A stretch of DNA of 64,000 nt. Origin: Hemibagrus wyckioides. Its lineage: Eukaryota > Chordata > Actinopteri > Siluriformes > Bagridae. Positions 23,028-37,011 of this stretch are shown here, piece by piece. The translations under genes were made by a program, and so were the position numbers. The notes below the pieces were generated by a model, which saw only the letters and a list, made by a program, of their open reading frames with translations, was not told the origin of the DNA and searched no databases. The stretch covers positions 11,737,573 to 11,801,572 of the forward strand of contig NC_080715.1 in the NCBI RefSeq assembly GCF_019097595.1. The letters are read 5' to 3'. The stretch's first letter is position 1, and the number at the start of each line of letters is the position of its first letter.

Positions 23028-26000
23028 GAAGAGGCATTAATAATTGGAATAGTTAACGTTTAACTTTTTGTTAACATATTCTATAACATCTAAGATATTT
23101 TTAAATAATATTATGGATTATGTAGCATTAATAAATATAATTTACATTCTGAAATTCGGAAAACAATTTAGGTTAAATCAAATTATAAGGTATACTGTAA
23201 GTAGAGACTCTTGAATATCTGCACAACCACACCATACCCAAACATTATAAAAATAAATAAATAAATAAAGTTTATAAACAGTTTGGAATATATTACAATG
23301 TTCTAACATCACAAATGAAATGTATTTTGCAGCTCAATTCAGGATTCATTTCATAGTAAGCCATGAGATGATGTTGGTGCAAATATAGTGCTGTTTGTAA
23401 TACTTTGGACTAGAATAATCACTGCTATTGACCCTTTATCTCTGCGACATATATATTTATTTATGGTTCTGTTTTAGTTCAATATACAATTATAATATAG
23501 TAACAGTGTACAGCAACTGCTATACATTTGGTACAAAAATCAAGAAGGAAAAGATTTTTATATATTTCTGAAAGCATACATTTGATCGTAGTAACAATAA
23601 AATGTATAACCGTAATTAAAGACAAGCCCATATGAATTGCTGATGTTACTAACAGTTGAATAGTCTAATTTGTGCAGAAAAGCTGTAATTAAGCAGTCTA
23701 CAGTGATTAAGTACATGATTTCATCCCTCTATACAGACATCTGATCAGTTTCAAGACACTGTGACTCTGTGACTTATTCAGATGTTCCATGTTTCACCTG
23801 TTTCTTAACCATCAAATTTCCAATTATAGCTCATCCACAAATGAAATACAATACTATAATTTATGATTTTGTATTTCCTTTATTCATTTCATATTTCCTA
23901 GCGAAACCACTGGGTGATATACTGTATACCGGACACTTCTCTGGTCCTCTGCATTTATTATTGCATTTTCTTTCACTATTATCGAGCTGAAGATTTTCTA
24001 TTTAGTTCAGTTTAGTATTCGTTACTTGATTAACTGCTGTCCCATTTTTGCTGGGGATAGAAGTCCAATTTACAACAAAATAAAAAAAACCCCAGCCTCA
24101 TGAATTTTGATCAGTGTGTTCACTGTTCACTTAATGCCTTTTGAGTCAAATCATCATCCCACATACAACGCTGCCATAGCAACTGTGTGGAGAGTTTTGA
24201 AAACTTGAACTTTGCACTTTTTGTACAAGGCTTGTTTGTAAAAACTGCGATAGAAAAACTGCAGATGTTCACATGGGATAAGTTCGTTGCGCACTTAGCT
24301 ATGGTAGAAGTCTTACGTTGCAGAAGCACAAGAGAACACAAAATGTCAACTGCTAAGAGCAGTCATAAACAGTCCTACACAGCTTGTACTGCCAAAGAAA
24401 TACAGAGGTGATGAAACAAAGAACAAGTGCTAACAGTGTTCATGGAACATGGACAAGACCGAGCTGGAGCAATTCTGAAAACGATTAGTCATAATATAGG
24501 ACATGATAAGGTTGAAACTTTTTGATAAAAGCACCTTTACAAGAAACATTTAAAACAAGGATGAACGTTACAAAATGAAGCAAACACTCTCGGGAAGGGA
24601 GGAGACATTCATATTCTTTCCAAGCTATCTAAAGACATTTTAGTCAGCGGTGATGTCTGAAACATTATCTAAGACAGTTCAATGAACAACGCCTTTGTTT
24701 CTCTGACTAATGTGTGACTAAGGAAGCTGGATCAGTGGACATCAAGCCTAATATTTATTACCAGGTGGAGTCTCATTGACGTTAGTATATGATTAAAGAG
24801 GGCTAAAGTTATGGTCAAGCCCAAAAGAGAGTGGTCTGGATCCAGATTAAATGCAGAAGTATGGAAATTAAATGCAAAACAATAGGAATGATTTATTCAT
24901 TAGTATTATTATTTTTTTTACAAATAAAAAATTCGGACAATCCTGATTTGCCATTACCTTTTATAATGTGGCCAGAATTGTCGTGTGTGTTCTTGTTAGT
25001 GGATGCTTGCTTCACAGTCTGCCTTCATGATAATCATGGTGGTTAACCACATGTATGGAGCAGCCAGTGAATTTTTTTACAGCTCGTTGCCAGTAAGTCA
25101 CCCCTGTTAGATTGTCTCGAAGACAAAACCTGGCACAACCAAATAGCACATGATCATTTGCATGCATACTAGACTGCTGGTTCACAATGTATGTTTTTTT
25201 TTAGCAGTCCAGGAAAGAAACAGGTCAGATCTGTTATCAGCAGCTTTTATATGGGTCTGGAATGTTTTTGTCTTGCTTTTCCGCTGATAGAATCTAGTTT
25301 GAGCAGCTATTCCCCTAGATTTCTGGTAGATATAGTGTTGCATGGTGTGAATCAGATCTGTAACGGCTGCGCGTCATCAGCTTGGAACGTGATGTGTCAT
25401 GATTATGTCAAGTCAGGACCCATTACACTGGAGCAACCATTGTTGAGCTTCCTGACATTTTGTTTTATTTATATGGATTACACTGCAGTTAGCTTTTTCA
25501 GAAAGAAAACAAAGGAGATCAAAATTAACTTGGATATAAAGAAAAGACCATATCATTTCAAATGGGTGGAAAGTAGAAATAAAGGATGATTGTTTTCGCT
25601 ACAGCCCACGTATCATCTTTTTATGTGTTGCTGCAGGAATCCCATGAGTATCATCATGTTCATGACAGAGGCAACAACCCGTTACATCTTTTCCCGAAAT
25701 GTCTTGGATAGAGTTAAAAACTAGTCATACACTGAGGAGGGGGTCCAACATTCTTTTACAGAATGTGCGTCAGCATGCAACTGGGGGAGTGAATACAAGC
25801 TTACGGGGCTTAACTTCATGTGTTCCATAGAAATTGTGTCTGTGTGTGTGTGTGTGTGTGTAAGTGAATGATTCATTTAATGAACACTGAGGATTTATAG
25901 ACATTGCTTCTGTAATAAGAAAAGCAGCGAAGTGAAAACACCACCCACCTGCTAGTGTCATAACAGAGGAGGAAGAAGGCACTTAAAAAGTACAAAAAAA

Positions 26001-26542
26001 AACAATTCAGGCTATGACTTGTCATGTTGTGAGAGGTTTCCAAGGAAAAAAAACATTTCAATCTGGTGCAGTTAAAAAAAAAGAAAAATTAAAAATCCTT
26101 ATTCAGAACACATTTTTAATACAAAATATCCTGAGGAAACAAAAAGTTTAGATCTTTGGCCTGCCAATATCTGTGAGACAAAATCTGGACATGCTTTAAG
26201 TTAATTTTTATTAAGTTATAAATATGAGTAATATCTAAATTCTAGAGGTTACAGATCCCTGTTGCAATTATGCTAGACCAGCGATAAATAATCGGGTAAT
26301 GAACGTCAGATGTCTTCTTCAGTTCTTAACACACATTCTTGGTTTAAGTCTGAAAAGCATTCTTTGTGTGGATGCAAAGATTCATGATCAGCTATTTCTA
26401 ACTCTGTTAAATGCCTACTGAAATTCAATTTGACAATGGTGGCCATATTTTTCAGTAAATCAAGTCTTACATGGCAAGGTAATTGCGGACTAACAGATGG
26501 ATGTAGCATACAACTTGATCTGACCGATGGTTCCGTTGAAAC
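23028..26542. other. No gene recognised
   Basis: A 132-residue plus-strand frame at 25191-25589 has no domain, no clear splice context and atypical composition, so I do not call it. A TG microsatellite lies at 25,840-25,861. The 24.1-24.8 kb segment is less AT-rich than its surroundings but gives no recognisable translation. Confidence 0.4.
25838..25861. repeat. (TG)n microsatellite
   Basis: About 11 TG dinucleotides. Confidence 0.9.
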
Positions 26543-27160
26543 ATTTATTTACATTTACATTTACATTTGGCAGACACCATTACCCAAATAAACCTATAGA
26601 AGTGCTTTGAAGTTTCTATCAGCGAATACACTGATACTGGTACAATAGGTCACAGACTAAGAAGTCTAAAAATTCTGTTGCACAGGAAGTAATATAGCAA
26701 GAATAGCACACAGACAAGAGTGTTTTAAATGAGTTTTTAAGTGCTAGTTTAAGTGTTTCAGGAAGAGGTAGGTCTTCAGACATTTGAAGACAGCCAGTGA
26801 CTCAGCTGATCAGACGTCTATAGGAAGTTCATTCCACCACCCAGGTGCCAGAACAGAGCAGAATCTTGATCCATTCCCTCCCTATACCTTGAGAGATGGT
26901 GGGACCAGTCGAACAGTGCTGGAGAATCAGAGGGAGCGTGGTGCAGTGTGGGGTGTGATACGTGTTTTGAGGTAAGTGAGTCCTGGTCTGTTTTTGGCTT
27001 CGTAGGCAAGAATAAGTGTTTTAAATATGTTGAGGGCAACTACAGGAAGCCAGTGGAGGGAGCATACAATGGGGTGGTGTGTGAGAACTTCAAGGCTGAA
27101 AACAAAATACACAGTTGCGTTCTGGAGACGTTGAAAGGTGCAGTCCATCCAGTTCTCAAA
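26543..27160 (-). mobile_element. Fossil L2-type LINE 3' end
   Basis: On the minus strand the translation contains CSLHWLPVVALNIFKTLILA, the well-known conserved segment near the C-terminus of L2/CR1-group reverse transcriptases. Further on in other frames come APSDSPALFDWSHHLSRYRE and the TAESL-like end. It finishes in an (AAATGT)n tail at 26543-26568. Frame changes and stops make it inactive. A second copy lies at about 41.57-42.28 kb in the opposite orientation. Confidence 0.75.
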
Positions 27161-29785
27161 ATGACAAGGGACTGAAGAAGCACCTGAGTGGCCAGTATGG
27201 ATACATACGGATAGGAATAAATGAAATTTTATATATGCTGAATGTTATATATCACTTCTATAGAGTCAGTGCTTTAACACTGGTAGGTTACTTCAAAGTC
27301 ATGTGCTTATGTTAATCAGCTTAAGTGTTGCAGTGATAAGGCCTCGCTTTCTGTTTGGCATCTTAGCAACTTGGCATCTTGGAACAAAGTCTGAAAATGC
27401 TTTCAGCTAATTTTCATGAAGATTCGATAAAGAATTATATTAGGAGAAGCATCAAATAATCCATAAGGCCTTTTTGCTTGAGCCAGGGAATTGGGTGAAA
27501 AATTATTATGTGTCTATGACTCATGGTTCCTGAAATATGATCCAAAAATAAACTCTGCTCTATATCGCTACCATCAGGCTTATTGACCTTGTCTCACATG
27601 CATGAGACACTACTATCTACTAACTATATTTCTATGAATTTCTATGATGATTCATATACAAAGGTTAATAAGAAAAATGTTTAAACCACTAAGTTGTGAA
27701 TGGTTGGTTGATAAAGTAAGTACAGAACTTTAAAGAATAATCTAAAAGAATATAGGAACACAAGAAGCTCAAAATGCTGGGGTTTTTTTTTTTTTTTCAT
27801 TTAAGCCAGACAAATCATCCTTCTTTCATTGTTCCTCTGACCTAATTAGTATCAGCCAAAGTATGCAAACATGTTGCTATGCCTTAGCGCTGACACTTAT
27901 GAAGATTGCAGTTCTCAGACTCAGCTAAATGAGGAAGAAACACTGATTTAACATCAGTCCCCTCAAAGAAATAAATCACTCTTCATATCAGTTCTTTCCT
28001 GTTTTAATTAAAAGCTTGGGAACATCTTCGGGTCACCATGCATACATTATTTATACCAAAATAAAGAAACACACTCTGTGTGTACCATTTTAATGCATAT
28101 ATGGTGGTATAGTATACAAGATTAGACAAGAAAAAGGCAGGGCCGCTTTACAACAACAGAGAATATGCGAAGAAAGAATTTCACTGTGCTGTAACATATA
28201 TGTGACAAATAAAGTCTATTTCTATTTCTAACCTGACTTCTTTCAACACACAACACATAGCCTATCTAAGGGATATTTCTGTCTACAGGAGAGATTATGA
28301 ATGTCGGTGCAGCTGGTTAAAAATAGGATGCTTATGATATCAGCAAATAGACTGTAGGTTCTGTATTTGGCATCTGTTTAAACTAAATGTAAGTAAAGTG
28401 TGTGTCTGTCCTATATTACTGTATCTCATCACATGCCAACAAAGGTAGGGTGTTGAAGGCAGCTTGTCAAAGACAGATAAAAAGGGCATACAGGTTTCAA
28501 CTAAAGCTCGGGAAAAGTCAGAGGTCATAAAGGACAGAAGGTATAGTGTTGTGTTAGTTGGGAGATGTAGAAAAAACACCAGTGAGACATATTTTTACTC
28601 CCCTATTATGCTATCTAAAGAAATCTGCTCGGAAACTCTGATAAAGCTGTGATTGTTTTATCTGTAATTTCTTAGGAACGTCATAAAAAGGTCAGGTTTT
28701 GCCTTCAACATTATTATAGGTCAAAGATAGATGGCTTTAAAGATTGTAAACAGGGGCTGTGTAAAGTTTCCAGCAAATATATACTTTGTGGTTAAAAATT
28801 AAAAAGTAAAGTTGATATGGTGAAGCTTTTATTCAGTGATTCCCGGCTCAGAAAAAAAAAAACTTTATTAATATGAGAGAGACAATGTGAATTTTTCTTA
28901 ATAAAAAAAGAAATAAAAAGAGAGGTTGTTGTAGGACTTATTATAGCTGTTTTGTTACGTAAGTGATGACCTGTGCTGCAGATGAACTATAAACATAAGT
29001 ATAAATGGATAAAACCTATGATGTGTTGTTCTTTAACAAAAATGTTGTATAAAAGGAATAAAACACCACAGGATGTGCTGTAGTTGGAAAACTAAGGGGT
29101 AGTTTTCCCTATTATCCCTATTATTATTATTATTATTATTTCATATTGTTCTTATTTATTATCACTGTTATTGTTTTTCCACAATTCATGCCCCATTATG
29201 TTTTTCCCTCACAGAGCAATATGTTTCAGTCTAAAATTTCTAATGATCTTGGGGGAAAGATTAAAAGTTTTTTAATAATGTCACTGTAGAAAGTAGAATA
29301 TTAGTAAATTAGTAATTAGTCAAATATAATAGGTCCTTCACTTTGTTCCAAACTTGTCATGATACATGGCACTTCCTCTAGATGGAAGCATTGGCCCCAG
29401 TTACAGGCTTGACTGCACCAAACAGCTGACTCACTGTTAACAATGCAGCAGCAGCAGCAGCATTTATGGGGTCAAACAGGGCGGGTATTTTTTTGGCAGC
29501 TGTGTTTAAAATAAAAAAGAGATTCTGGGTGACATTTTGCCATCCCTGTAATTTGTGTGATGCATGTATATATTCAGATGCCAAATCCCGGCTCTGTATA
29601 AACAGCGATACTTCATTTGTGCAGTCAAGATGACTAAATGGATTAGCCTGTTATTTTGAAATGGCTTTTTGTGTGAATATGGCTTGTAGAAATGGATCAA
29701 CATGTGATGTTACTCTTTACACTTTTCTCCATAAAGACGATGAACTAAATAGCGGTTTTCTGAGTCTTTTAGCATACTTAATATA
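27161..29785. other. No gene recognised; short LINE-like tail inside
   Basis: At about 28,165-28,230 the text AAGAATTTCACTGTGCTGTA then TGTGACAAATAAAGTC resembles a common teleost LINE 3' tail. Other features are a T-run at 27.78 kb, TTA repeats at 29.12 kb and five CAG triplets at about 29,444-29,461. No supported gene. Confidence 0.4.
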
Positions 29786-30198
29786 CACTACATGGCCTAA
29801 AGTTTGTGTACACCCATATCTGCTTTTTGAACATCCCATTTCTGATTTTGTGCCCACTTTGCTGTTATAAAAACCTCCACTCTTCTACTAGACTGGCTTT
29901 CTACATGACTTGAAAGCATGTCTATGGAGATATACTCATTAAACCACATGAGCACTGTGTGAGGTCAGTCATTGATACCAGGCAAGAAGGCCAAGGCAGC
30001 AGTCCAGAAGGCCTGAGGCACTGGCATGCTGGAACAGGTTTGGGCTAGGCATGTTAGTTCCATTGACGTGATATCTTAATTCTACAGCATACAAAGACAT
30101 TCAGAACAACTGCGTGCTTAGAACTTTATGGCAACAATTTGGGGAAGGCTCACATATGGGTGTGATGGTCATGTGTCCACAAACTTGGCTATATAGTG
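29786..30198. mobile_element. Degenerate Tc1-like element with paired ends
   Basis: The left end CACTACATGGCCTAAAGTTT and the right end, reverse-complemented as CACTATATAGCCAAGTTTGT, are inverted and each is flanked by TA. Both continue into ACACCCATATC/G. At 413 bp the element has lost nearly all transposase sequence. Same family as the element at about 19.1-19.6 kb. Confidence 0.8.
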
Positions 30199-30785
30199 TA
30201 TAATAACACATACTTTTATAACTTTAAAGGTTTGTCTAGATGATCTGTGAAGAAATATGAATTTGAAAAACTGAGGCTTCTGGCAAGACATTACAAATAT
30301 CAAGTTTCCCATGATATGCATTTATTCCTAACCACCTTTTATGGTATTTGTTATTTAATACTACATTCTTCATTAATATTCTGCTGTCTTCTTTCATTCA
30401 AAATATTTCTGTCATATTGTGGGATCAGCCAAGGTAGCCTTGATGGCTTTCTTTCTGTCCTTGTTCTGATTCTTGGCAGCTTTTCAAAGTAATTCAACAT
30501 GAGGAATTGACTGCTGTATTTCTAGAGATCACTGATTACTGGTCATTTGTTTTTGGAGTCACTTCTGTGACCATCCAGAAAATTGCAAAACAGCTCCCGA
30601 GAACTCATTCATACTCAAACAGATTATCCTATAGTCATTATTTGTTTGATACACCTCATACACCCTCAGCCTGGTCTCTGTAAGAAAAATATTGCCCTGG
30701 GCTTCGCATACCCCAACTACAATTTCCAAAATTGAACAAAGGGAACACATATTCATTGCTTAAAGAACTCTTTGCCAAAAATACA

Positions 30786-30890
30786 AGATTCAATTTCAAT
30801 TTATTTGTATAGCGCTTTTAACGATGGACATTGTCTCAAAGAAACTTTACAGAGCATAAGAAATATAGAAAAAAAAAGTTCAAGATTAAT
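30786..30890 (+). repeat. Dispersed teleost repeat family A, truncated copy
   Basis: Carries only the 5' landmarks TTTATTTGTATAGCGCTTTT and ATGGACATTGTCTCAAAGAA, and then stops after an A-run. Compare the longer copies at 4082-4345 and 8955-9262. Confidence 0.7.
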
Positions 30891-32983
30891 AATGAGAAAG
30901 TCATCATTACTGGTTGTGCCAATCTGCTCAAAGCCTTACAAATAGCCTTCATACAAATAATGCACTTTAAGCTCATTCTTTATTAGATGCACTTTGGTAT
31001 AACAAGCCCTAAGTGGAATTGTTCAAAGATTTCATTTATATGCCACTACAAGAACAACACAGAATTTTCATCCAGTTTTCATCTTTGGTACCAGCACTGA
31101 GATACCGTCTCCCAAATCTGAACTTTAACTCCAGCAGAGACACTGAGAAACCTTAAAATGCCCTGGATTGTGTAATCGGGAGATGATGTGATCGTTTGCC
31201 TGCCAGTGGTCAGAAATTCCTTAGGTCCTAGTTCTTAGAAATAGTCGGCCATTTAAACATGCAGTTGTGCAAGCGGCAGTGTGCTGGCTCACAGATGTTT
31301 TCCTGTTTTGTCTATTTCTTTATTGTTTGTTTGTTTGTTGTCATTTATGCAATGACTTTCAGTCCAGCATGTTTTTTTGGCAGTGGCTGTGAAACATGCA
31401 GTCTCATGTGAATCATGAAAATTGTGCAATGTGTGAGGTGAAGTGGTTTGTAGTAGTATTGACATGTGCTGTCTAACCAGAAGCACATTGAGGCTGTATT
31501 GTATAATCAGAAGGCAGGCCAAGACACACTGTTTTTATATGAGGCACTTAGGACAAAATGTGGCAGAATACTTGAGGGCATGTTTGAAAGTAGGCTCCCT
31601 GGGGTACTGGTTTAAAAGTCGCTAGGTTAGAAATTGTGTAACAAGATTGCAGTTGAACATTTTGAATTAAATCCTGACCTAAGTATTTGAGCTAAGCTAG
31701 CTTATCTGCTGACATGCTGTTTGTACACAGGAATGAGCCCATCCCTTAACCAACAGCAGTCTAGTTTACACCTGTTGAGTTAGAAAGAAACATCTTTTAA
31801 TTCTCTTTATTTTAAAACATTTTTTTCTTTTGATTTCCACTGTTGCTATGTAAAGTATGAGAAAAGGGCATTCGTGCATAAAAGACAATGCGAAATGGAC
31901 CTCTGAATCCATCCTAATTTCAAGATATTGTCAGTTTGAATCCGTAGACAGTAGTCAAGAAAGAAAAACTGGCCATGCTTTCTTCATGAGTACTTTCAAA
32001 ACAGTACTTTCACGCTCTTGTCAATCTAAGCGATACAATCAATCAGGTTTATGTGAGCTCATGTATGCAGGGCAAAAAGGGCTTTCTGCCTAGTGTCATT
32101 TGCAGCTCTGGTGTGGAAAAGTAAATAAGCACTATGTACGATTTAATCAAAAGATGAAATAACAAGATAGCATGTTCTGATTTTAGGATTCTTTTAATGA
32201 TCCTTTTATGAGACAAAAGATGTAAGTCACCAAGGTTTTTAGACTGATTGGAGAACTACCAGGAAACCACTGAAGTTCTCTGAACTTACCTTTTTATTGC
32301 TGTTAATAAACAGGTTGTGCTATTTCCATAGCAATATTGTGCTGCAGTTAGGAGGAGGCACTGTTTCTAGAAGATTCTTCGGTCGTAAAAAAAAATTTGG
32401 GCATGTCCATCATCCAACTACAATTGGGCCTGGCAGAACAAATAGCTCACCCTTCTGCCAATTCTCAGCTAACAAGTTCAACACGTAATCCCAATTTATG
32501 AAAAGAATTGATTGGAAAAGATTATGAGATTATAAATGACATGCATCCACAGTGCAATATAACGTGAATGTTTTAAGGATACAATGCTGATGAGAATAAT
32601 AACAAGTGAAATAGAACCATTGTCACCTAGGTAACTGACACAGATAATCAGATGATATCATCATAAAATGGTTTAACATTAAGTTCTTTAGCCAAAAGTC
32701 AAAATTTGCTGTCCTGTGTATACACATCACATTGCATTAGCTTTAATCCGCTATGCCCCCCTACCCCCCCCCTCGTTTGCTTTGTACTAATGTTCTTGAG
32801 AGGATGACATAAGTTTATACACACATTACTCCAAACAGCAGGTCACATTCAGGTGACTAATTTTGCTAACAATGATGAATCGTAACTTTAACACAGTGTC
32901 AGTGTCTTCACTTGTTATGTCGTCAAACATTAAACAGAAATTTAAGTGAGCCAAATTTTAATGAAAGTTAAACCATTCTACAG
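30891..32983. other. No gene recognised
   Basis: Contains no frame with convincing splice sites. A C-run occurs near 32.76 kb and a GTTT run near 31.33 kb. Confidence 0.4.
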
Positions 32984-33106
32984 TATATATTATATTATGT
33001 TATGTTATGTTATGTTATGTTATGTTATATTATATTATATTATATTATATTATATTATATTATATTATATTATATTATATTATATTATATTATATTATAT
33101 TATATT
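32984..33106. repeat. Pentanucleotide microsatellite, TTATG block then TTATA block
   Basis: About five TTATG units are followed by about eighteen TTATA units, ending at a T-run. The block order suggests a G-to-A variant unit that then expanded. Long Leu/Tyr/Ile frames across it are repeat artefacts. Confidence 0.95.
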
Positions 33107-33194
33107 TTTTGGTTCATTACTGAATGTCACGCAAATGTGTTGTGCTGTACAAGCAAAGATCAATTTTGGCAGGCGGAATGGAATAATAACTCTG

Positions 33195-33530
33195 AGTCAT
33201 CCTGCAGTTTACAGAGTTTTGGTTTTGGAGCTTGGATTTTGGATTGTTTGGTTAATCTACTAAATAACTGAGCTCGTGAATCACTGTTTAGCTGGTCCAT
33301 CCAGTCCATTAACATGTCAGTACATTTATTATAAAAAAAGAAGAAGAATGGTAAATAGCTAGTAACAATTTTGAGTATTGCTGCAGTTCACAGAGTTTCA
33401 GGTTTTGAAGCTTGATTTTTGGCTAATCGGTTAGGTAACAGAATGTATGAATCAGTCAAGTTCGGTCCATTATAATACATTTATTATAAGGAAAGTAGAA
33501 TGGTAAAAGGCTAGTAATTTTGTAATCATA
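33195..33530 (+). repeat. Diverged tandem duplication, about 180-bp unit
   Basis: Segments starting near 33.20 kb and 33.38 kb share, in order, GCAGTT(T/C)ACAGAGTTT, GGTTTT(G)GAGCTTG, TTTTGGNTAATC-like text, TCCATT, ACATTTATTATAA and AGAATGGTAAA(T/A)GCTAGTAA. The offset is about 181 nt. It lies just downstream of the pentanucleotide array and has no coding potential. Confidence 0.75.
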
Positions 33531-36442
33531 AGAGAAGCCTCTACCCAATGAAGGGCATGGTAAAAGCACTAATGGAGCAAATGAACAAAATGTGAGGATC
33601 CTGTAGTCATTTTATGTGAATCTTAATTGTTTTAATAAGTACAAATACATATATATATATTCACACATGGACACAACCAAAGAACCAGCTCTTTGAAGGG
33701 CAAGGCAAAATAATAAGCAATATTTTGTTTCTTCACAATGACAAAGTGTACAAAGCTAGCCTGCTTCAAACATGTTTCCCAGATGGATAAATAAGATTTC
33801 CTGTACCTGAGTGAAAATACCATTGACTACAGTGTATTATTGTTTGCCTCTGAAGACCTGGACTAAAGCCCAGACTAAGTTGTATAATTCATAATACCTG
33901 TTATGCTACTTAATCTCTTATTAAGATTCACATTTCCTTTTTTCCCTGAAGCAAAAATGAGGTTAAGATAGAAATACAGGGCCAAAATTGAAACCAACTG
34001 CTGCAAAAAAAACTAATTGCTTCTTATTATAAATGACCTGTATTTGCCAACACCATCTTTCCACCAAAGTACTTATGTTGGTTGTTTGTGGTGTCATATT
34101 GTCATATTTATATCCATTTACTTTTATGTTCATATTTATATGCACAAAGGCTGTATACACAAGAAGTATATTAAATAACAAAAAACATGTGTCTAAATAC
34201 TTACTTCCTACCACTAGTGGATTTTAAAATTATATATGAAGTCTTCATCCAATAATTCAACGGAGATACTATAATTCTGAACAGGAAGGATTTAAACTAT
34301 GTGGATTTTGTATTGAAGTAGTGAGAGGTTGGTATATTCTTTTATTCACCCTGATGCGTCCTGAAGCAGGAGTTGATCTGCAAATGATAATAGGTTTTGT
34401 GAGCAAGCTATAAACCATCCCAGCTTTTCCTGCCAACTGAAATGAATGCAGACTAGACTTATCCACTAGCATACTGTCTCATGACACAACCTGTTATCAG
34501 GCTAAGGAATGCATCATCAGAAGCTATGATCATTTCAGACAAGTCTCGTAACATTGGAGGCAAATATCTAACGAGTACTGCTGAGCATTATTAAGAAAAA
34601 TGACTAAAACTATGATCTAATTGTTTTGGCATGAGTACATTAAATGACTAAGCTAAACAGAGTGGTTATTGCTGACAGGACTAAAGAAAATTACATCTCA
34701 AATCAATCAACAAATGATTAACAATATGATAGAATAATACGATAACAAAATACAACACAACAACAAAATTCTTGCATGGAGTACTTCCCACATTGTAGCA
34801 TTAACTGGTACTACCACTCTAATATGTCTGGAAATATTTCAGAACCTGGTGCCTGTTTTATTTCCTTTCACTATGTGTGGAGACAAAGACACATCTGGCA
34901 TGTTGAAGAGATTCACAAATGTCTTCTTCTGTCTAATTTTATTACACATGCACACTGCAGATTTTAGATGCAACTGGTCTTTTTAGGATGTAGACAGTAA
35001 ATATAAAAGAAAAATGTACTGTATATGTTTATCAATTAAAACGAAGGCTTCTATGGTGTGCTTCCAAACCAAGCTCCACAAAATAAACTGATATTTTAAG
35101 AGGGCTGTGGTTTCCAGTCGGATTTTATGCATCTAAGTCAATCCTAAAATAGGTTGCATTTGTCTTTCTCAGATTGAAACTGAATGCCCTTGTGGATGAA
35201 TGCATTGTGCAGCCTGGGTGATGGCTAGTGGACTTAAATACCTGAATTGTTTCAGTTGTCCCAGTGTTTTACACTATACCCTTTAAAATGTGTTAGTAAA
35301 CAGTGCTGTCACAGTGCAGCTGTTATATTTATCAGTGGGAGGAAATGAAGCAAGAATTTGACCGTAGCAAAACTGTTTCAGCTTGCATGTGTTCTCTATG
35401 AGATGCTCTGAAGTTGGTCTATAGTAATTGAAAGGTTTACTATCCAAGAGGTTCTACCTATTTTCTTTTGTTTGTTTGTTTTATCTTAAGGAAAGTAAAT
35501 ACAAATGAGGAATGATTGGTGATCTGAGTGTCGGAATAGCAAGAATTTTGAGTATTGCTCCCTAAAGAAGAGGGCCAGAGGCTTCCACAGCTGTTCCTCT
35601 TCTCTTTTTAGTGTCAGGCCCACAGCTGCAGACTTCTGAATTGAATCTGGATGTAGCTTGTTCTATTCCAAAAAAAAAAACAACAACAGATTAATCTGTT
35701 TTCCAACCATCTAGAGGAAAATATATTTGAGCATATCCAACACAAGTGGACAGTCATAACATTCTCGCATGTATGCTTTTTATTAGATGCCTTTATTGTT
35801 CACACATTCTTTTTTAGTGTTAGCATCCTGTCTAAAATGATGCTAGTATTTCACTTTTGCTTATTGTTTTTAGACAATTACTCTGAGAGCTGCCAGAACC
35901 TAATAACACATTTGACCTCTGTTTTTTTTAAATCAGACGTACAGAGTGATAGCTATTAATGACAACACACAAATTAAAAATGCATATACATAATATAATA
36001 TATTATAATATATATATAATGTCATCTCGATACTCAAGCATATAAACCGAATGAGACTAAAGAAAGACTAGAAAAAGAGTAAAAAGACAAATAGGAATCA
36101 GACTGAGGCAGCCTTGACTTGTGAACAAGTTGTACCCAAGATGAATTTAAACAAAGGACCTGTTTTCAGCCGTTGCTCTAACGTTACACCTAGTTAAACA
36201 ACTACGACCGGTTTTAGCAGGTAAGATCTATTCACTAAACAGCCTGTGTTTCTATCCTCAAAGCATTTACAGAATTTTTGGATTTTTGGATTTACAGAAA
36301 TCCAGATGCAGATTTAGATCCCTACTGATCAAAACAGATTTGAGAGCAGCAAGAAAAAAGCTTGGTTAAACCATCTTCTTGGTGATATCAAATGGTGAGG
36401 CTATAAATCTTTATAGACTGCAATTGTAGAAGATTAAAGTGT
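33531..36442. other. No gene recognised
   Basis: AT-rich, with TA patches at 33.65 kb and 35.99-36.02 kb, and an A-run at 35.67 kb. No supported coding or RNA feature. Confidence 0.4.
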
Positions 36443-36450
36443 GCTAAATA

Positions 36451-37011
36451 CAGTGGCAGGCCATGCATTTCACACCTAGGCCTTCACTGGCCTTCACCAA
36501 ATTGTTTTCTTCTCCTCTGTCAGCCATTGTGAGTTAAAATATATATATTTTATTTAGTTTGTGTGGTTTGCTGCCTCTGACTACTCCAATTATCCAATCA
36601 AAGGACGGGAAATTGCTGACCTAATCATATGCCTGCTAGATGGCCCCAGTGACGCCAACTCGAAATCTGATTGGTTAAGGTAACAGTTTCATTGCCACTT
36701 ATTTTAAGCTACGGGCGCCTGCACTATTGATTCTAAAGGCCTTAAGGCAGATTTCTTTCACCCTGGCAACACATGATGTCAGCCACTGGCTGAAATATGA
36801 TTGAATAAATACTCTTATCATAAATATACACTAATGGAAGCAACACAACCAAGAGAAAAGCTATGAAATGTAGAGAATAGACTATTGGGAATAATTTAGT
36901 ACACATTCATGGAATAATATATTAAATATATTAAAATGCAAGTCAGTGATTCAGATCACTGCTGTTTAGGCCAGCAGAGAAGGCCTTGCTGGCCCTGATG
37001 GTCCACCACTG
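36451..37011. mobile_element. Non-autonomous hAT-type transposon with perfect 8-bp target duplication
   Basis: The element begins CAGTGGCAGGCCATG and ends with the complement of CAGTGGTGGACCATC, an inverted repeat of about 15 bp with three mismatches. It is bounded on both sides by GCTAAATA (36443-36450 and 37012-37019). CAGTGG ends with 8-bp duplications are typical of hAT elements. At 561 bp with no transposase frame, it must have been mobilised in trans. The interior repeats the TAGGCCTTC/GAAGGCCTTG motif near both ends. Confidence 0.85.

Noticed and set aside
25191..25589. 132-residue plus-strand frame
   Set aside because: No recognisable domain, no promoter or splice context, and composition like the surrounding non-coding DNA.
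32946..33271. Leu/Tyr/Ile-repeat frames of 89-105 residues
   Set aside because: Created by the pentanucleotide repeat.
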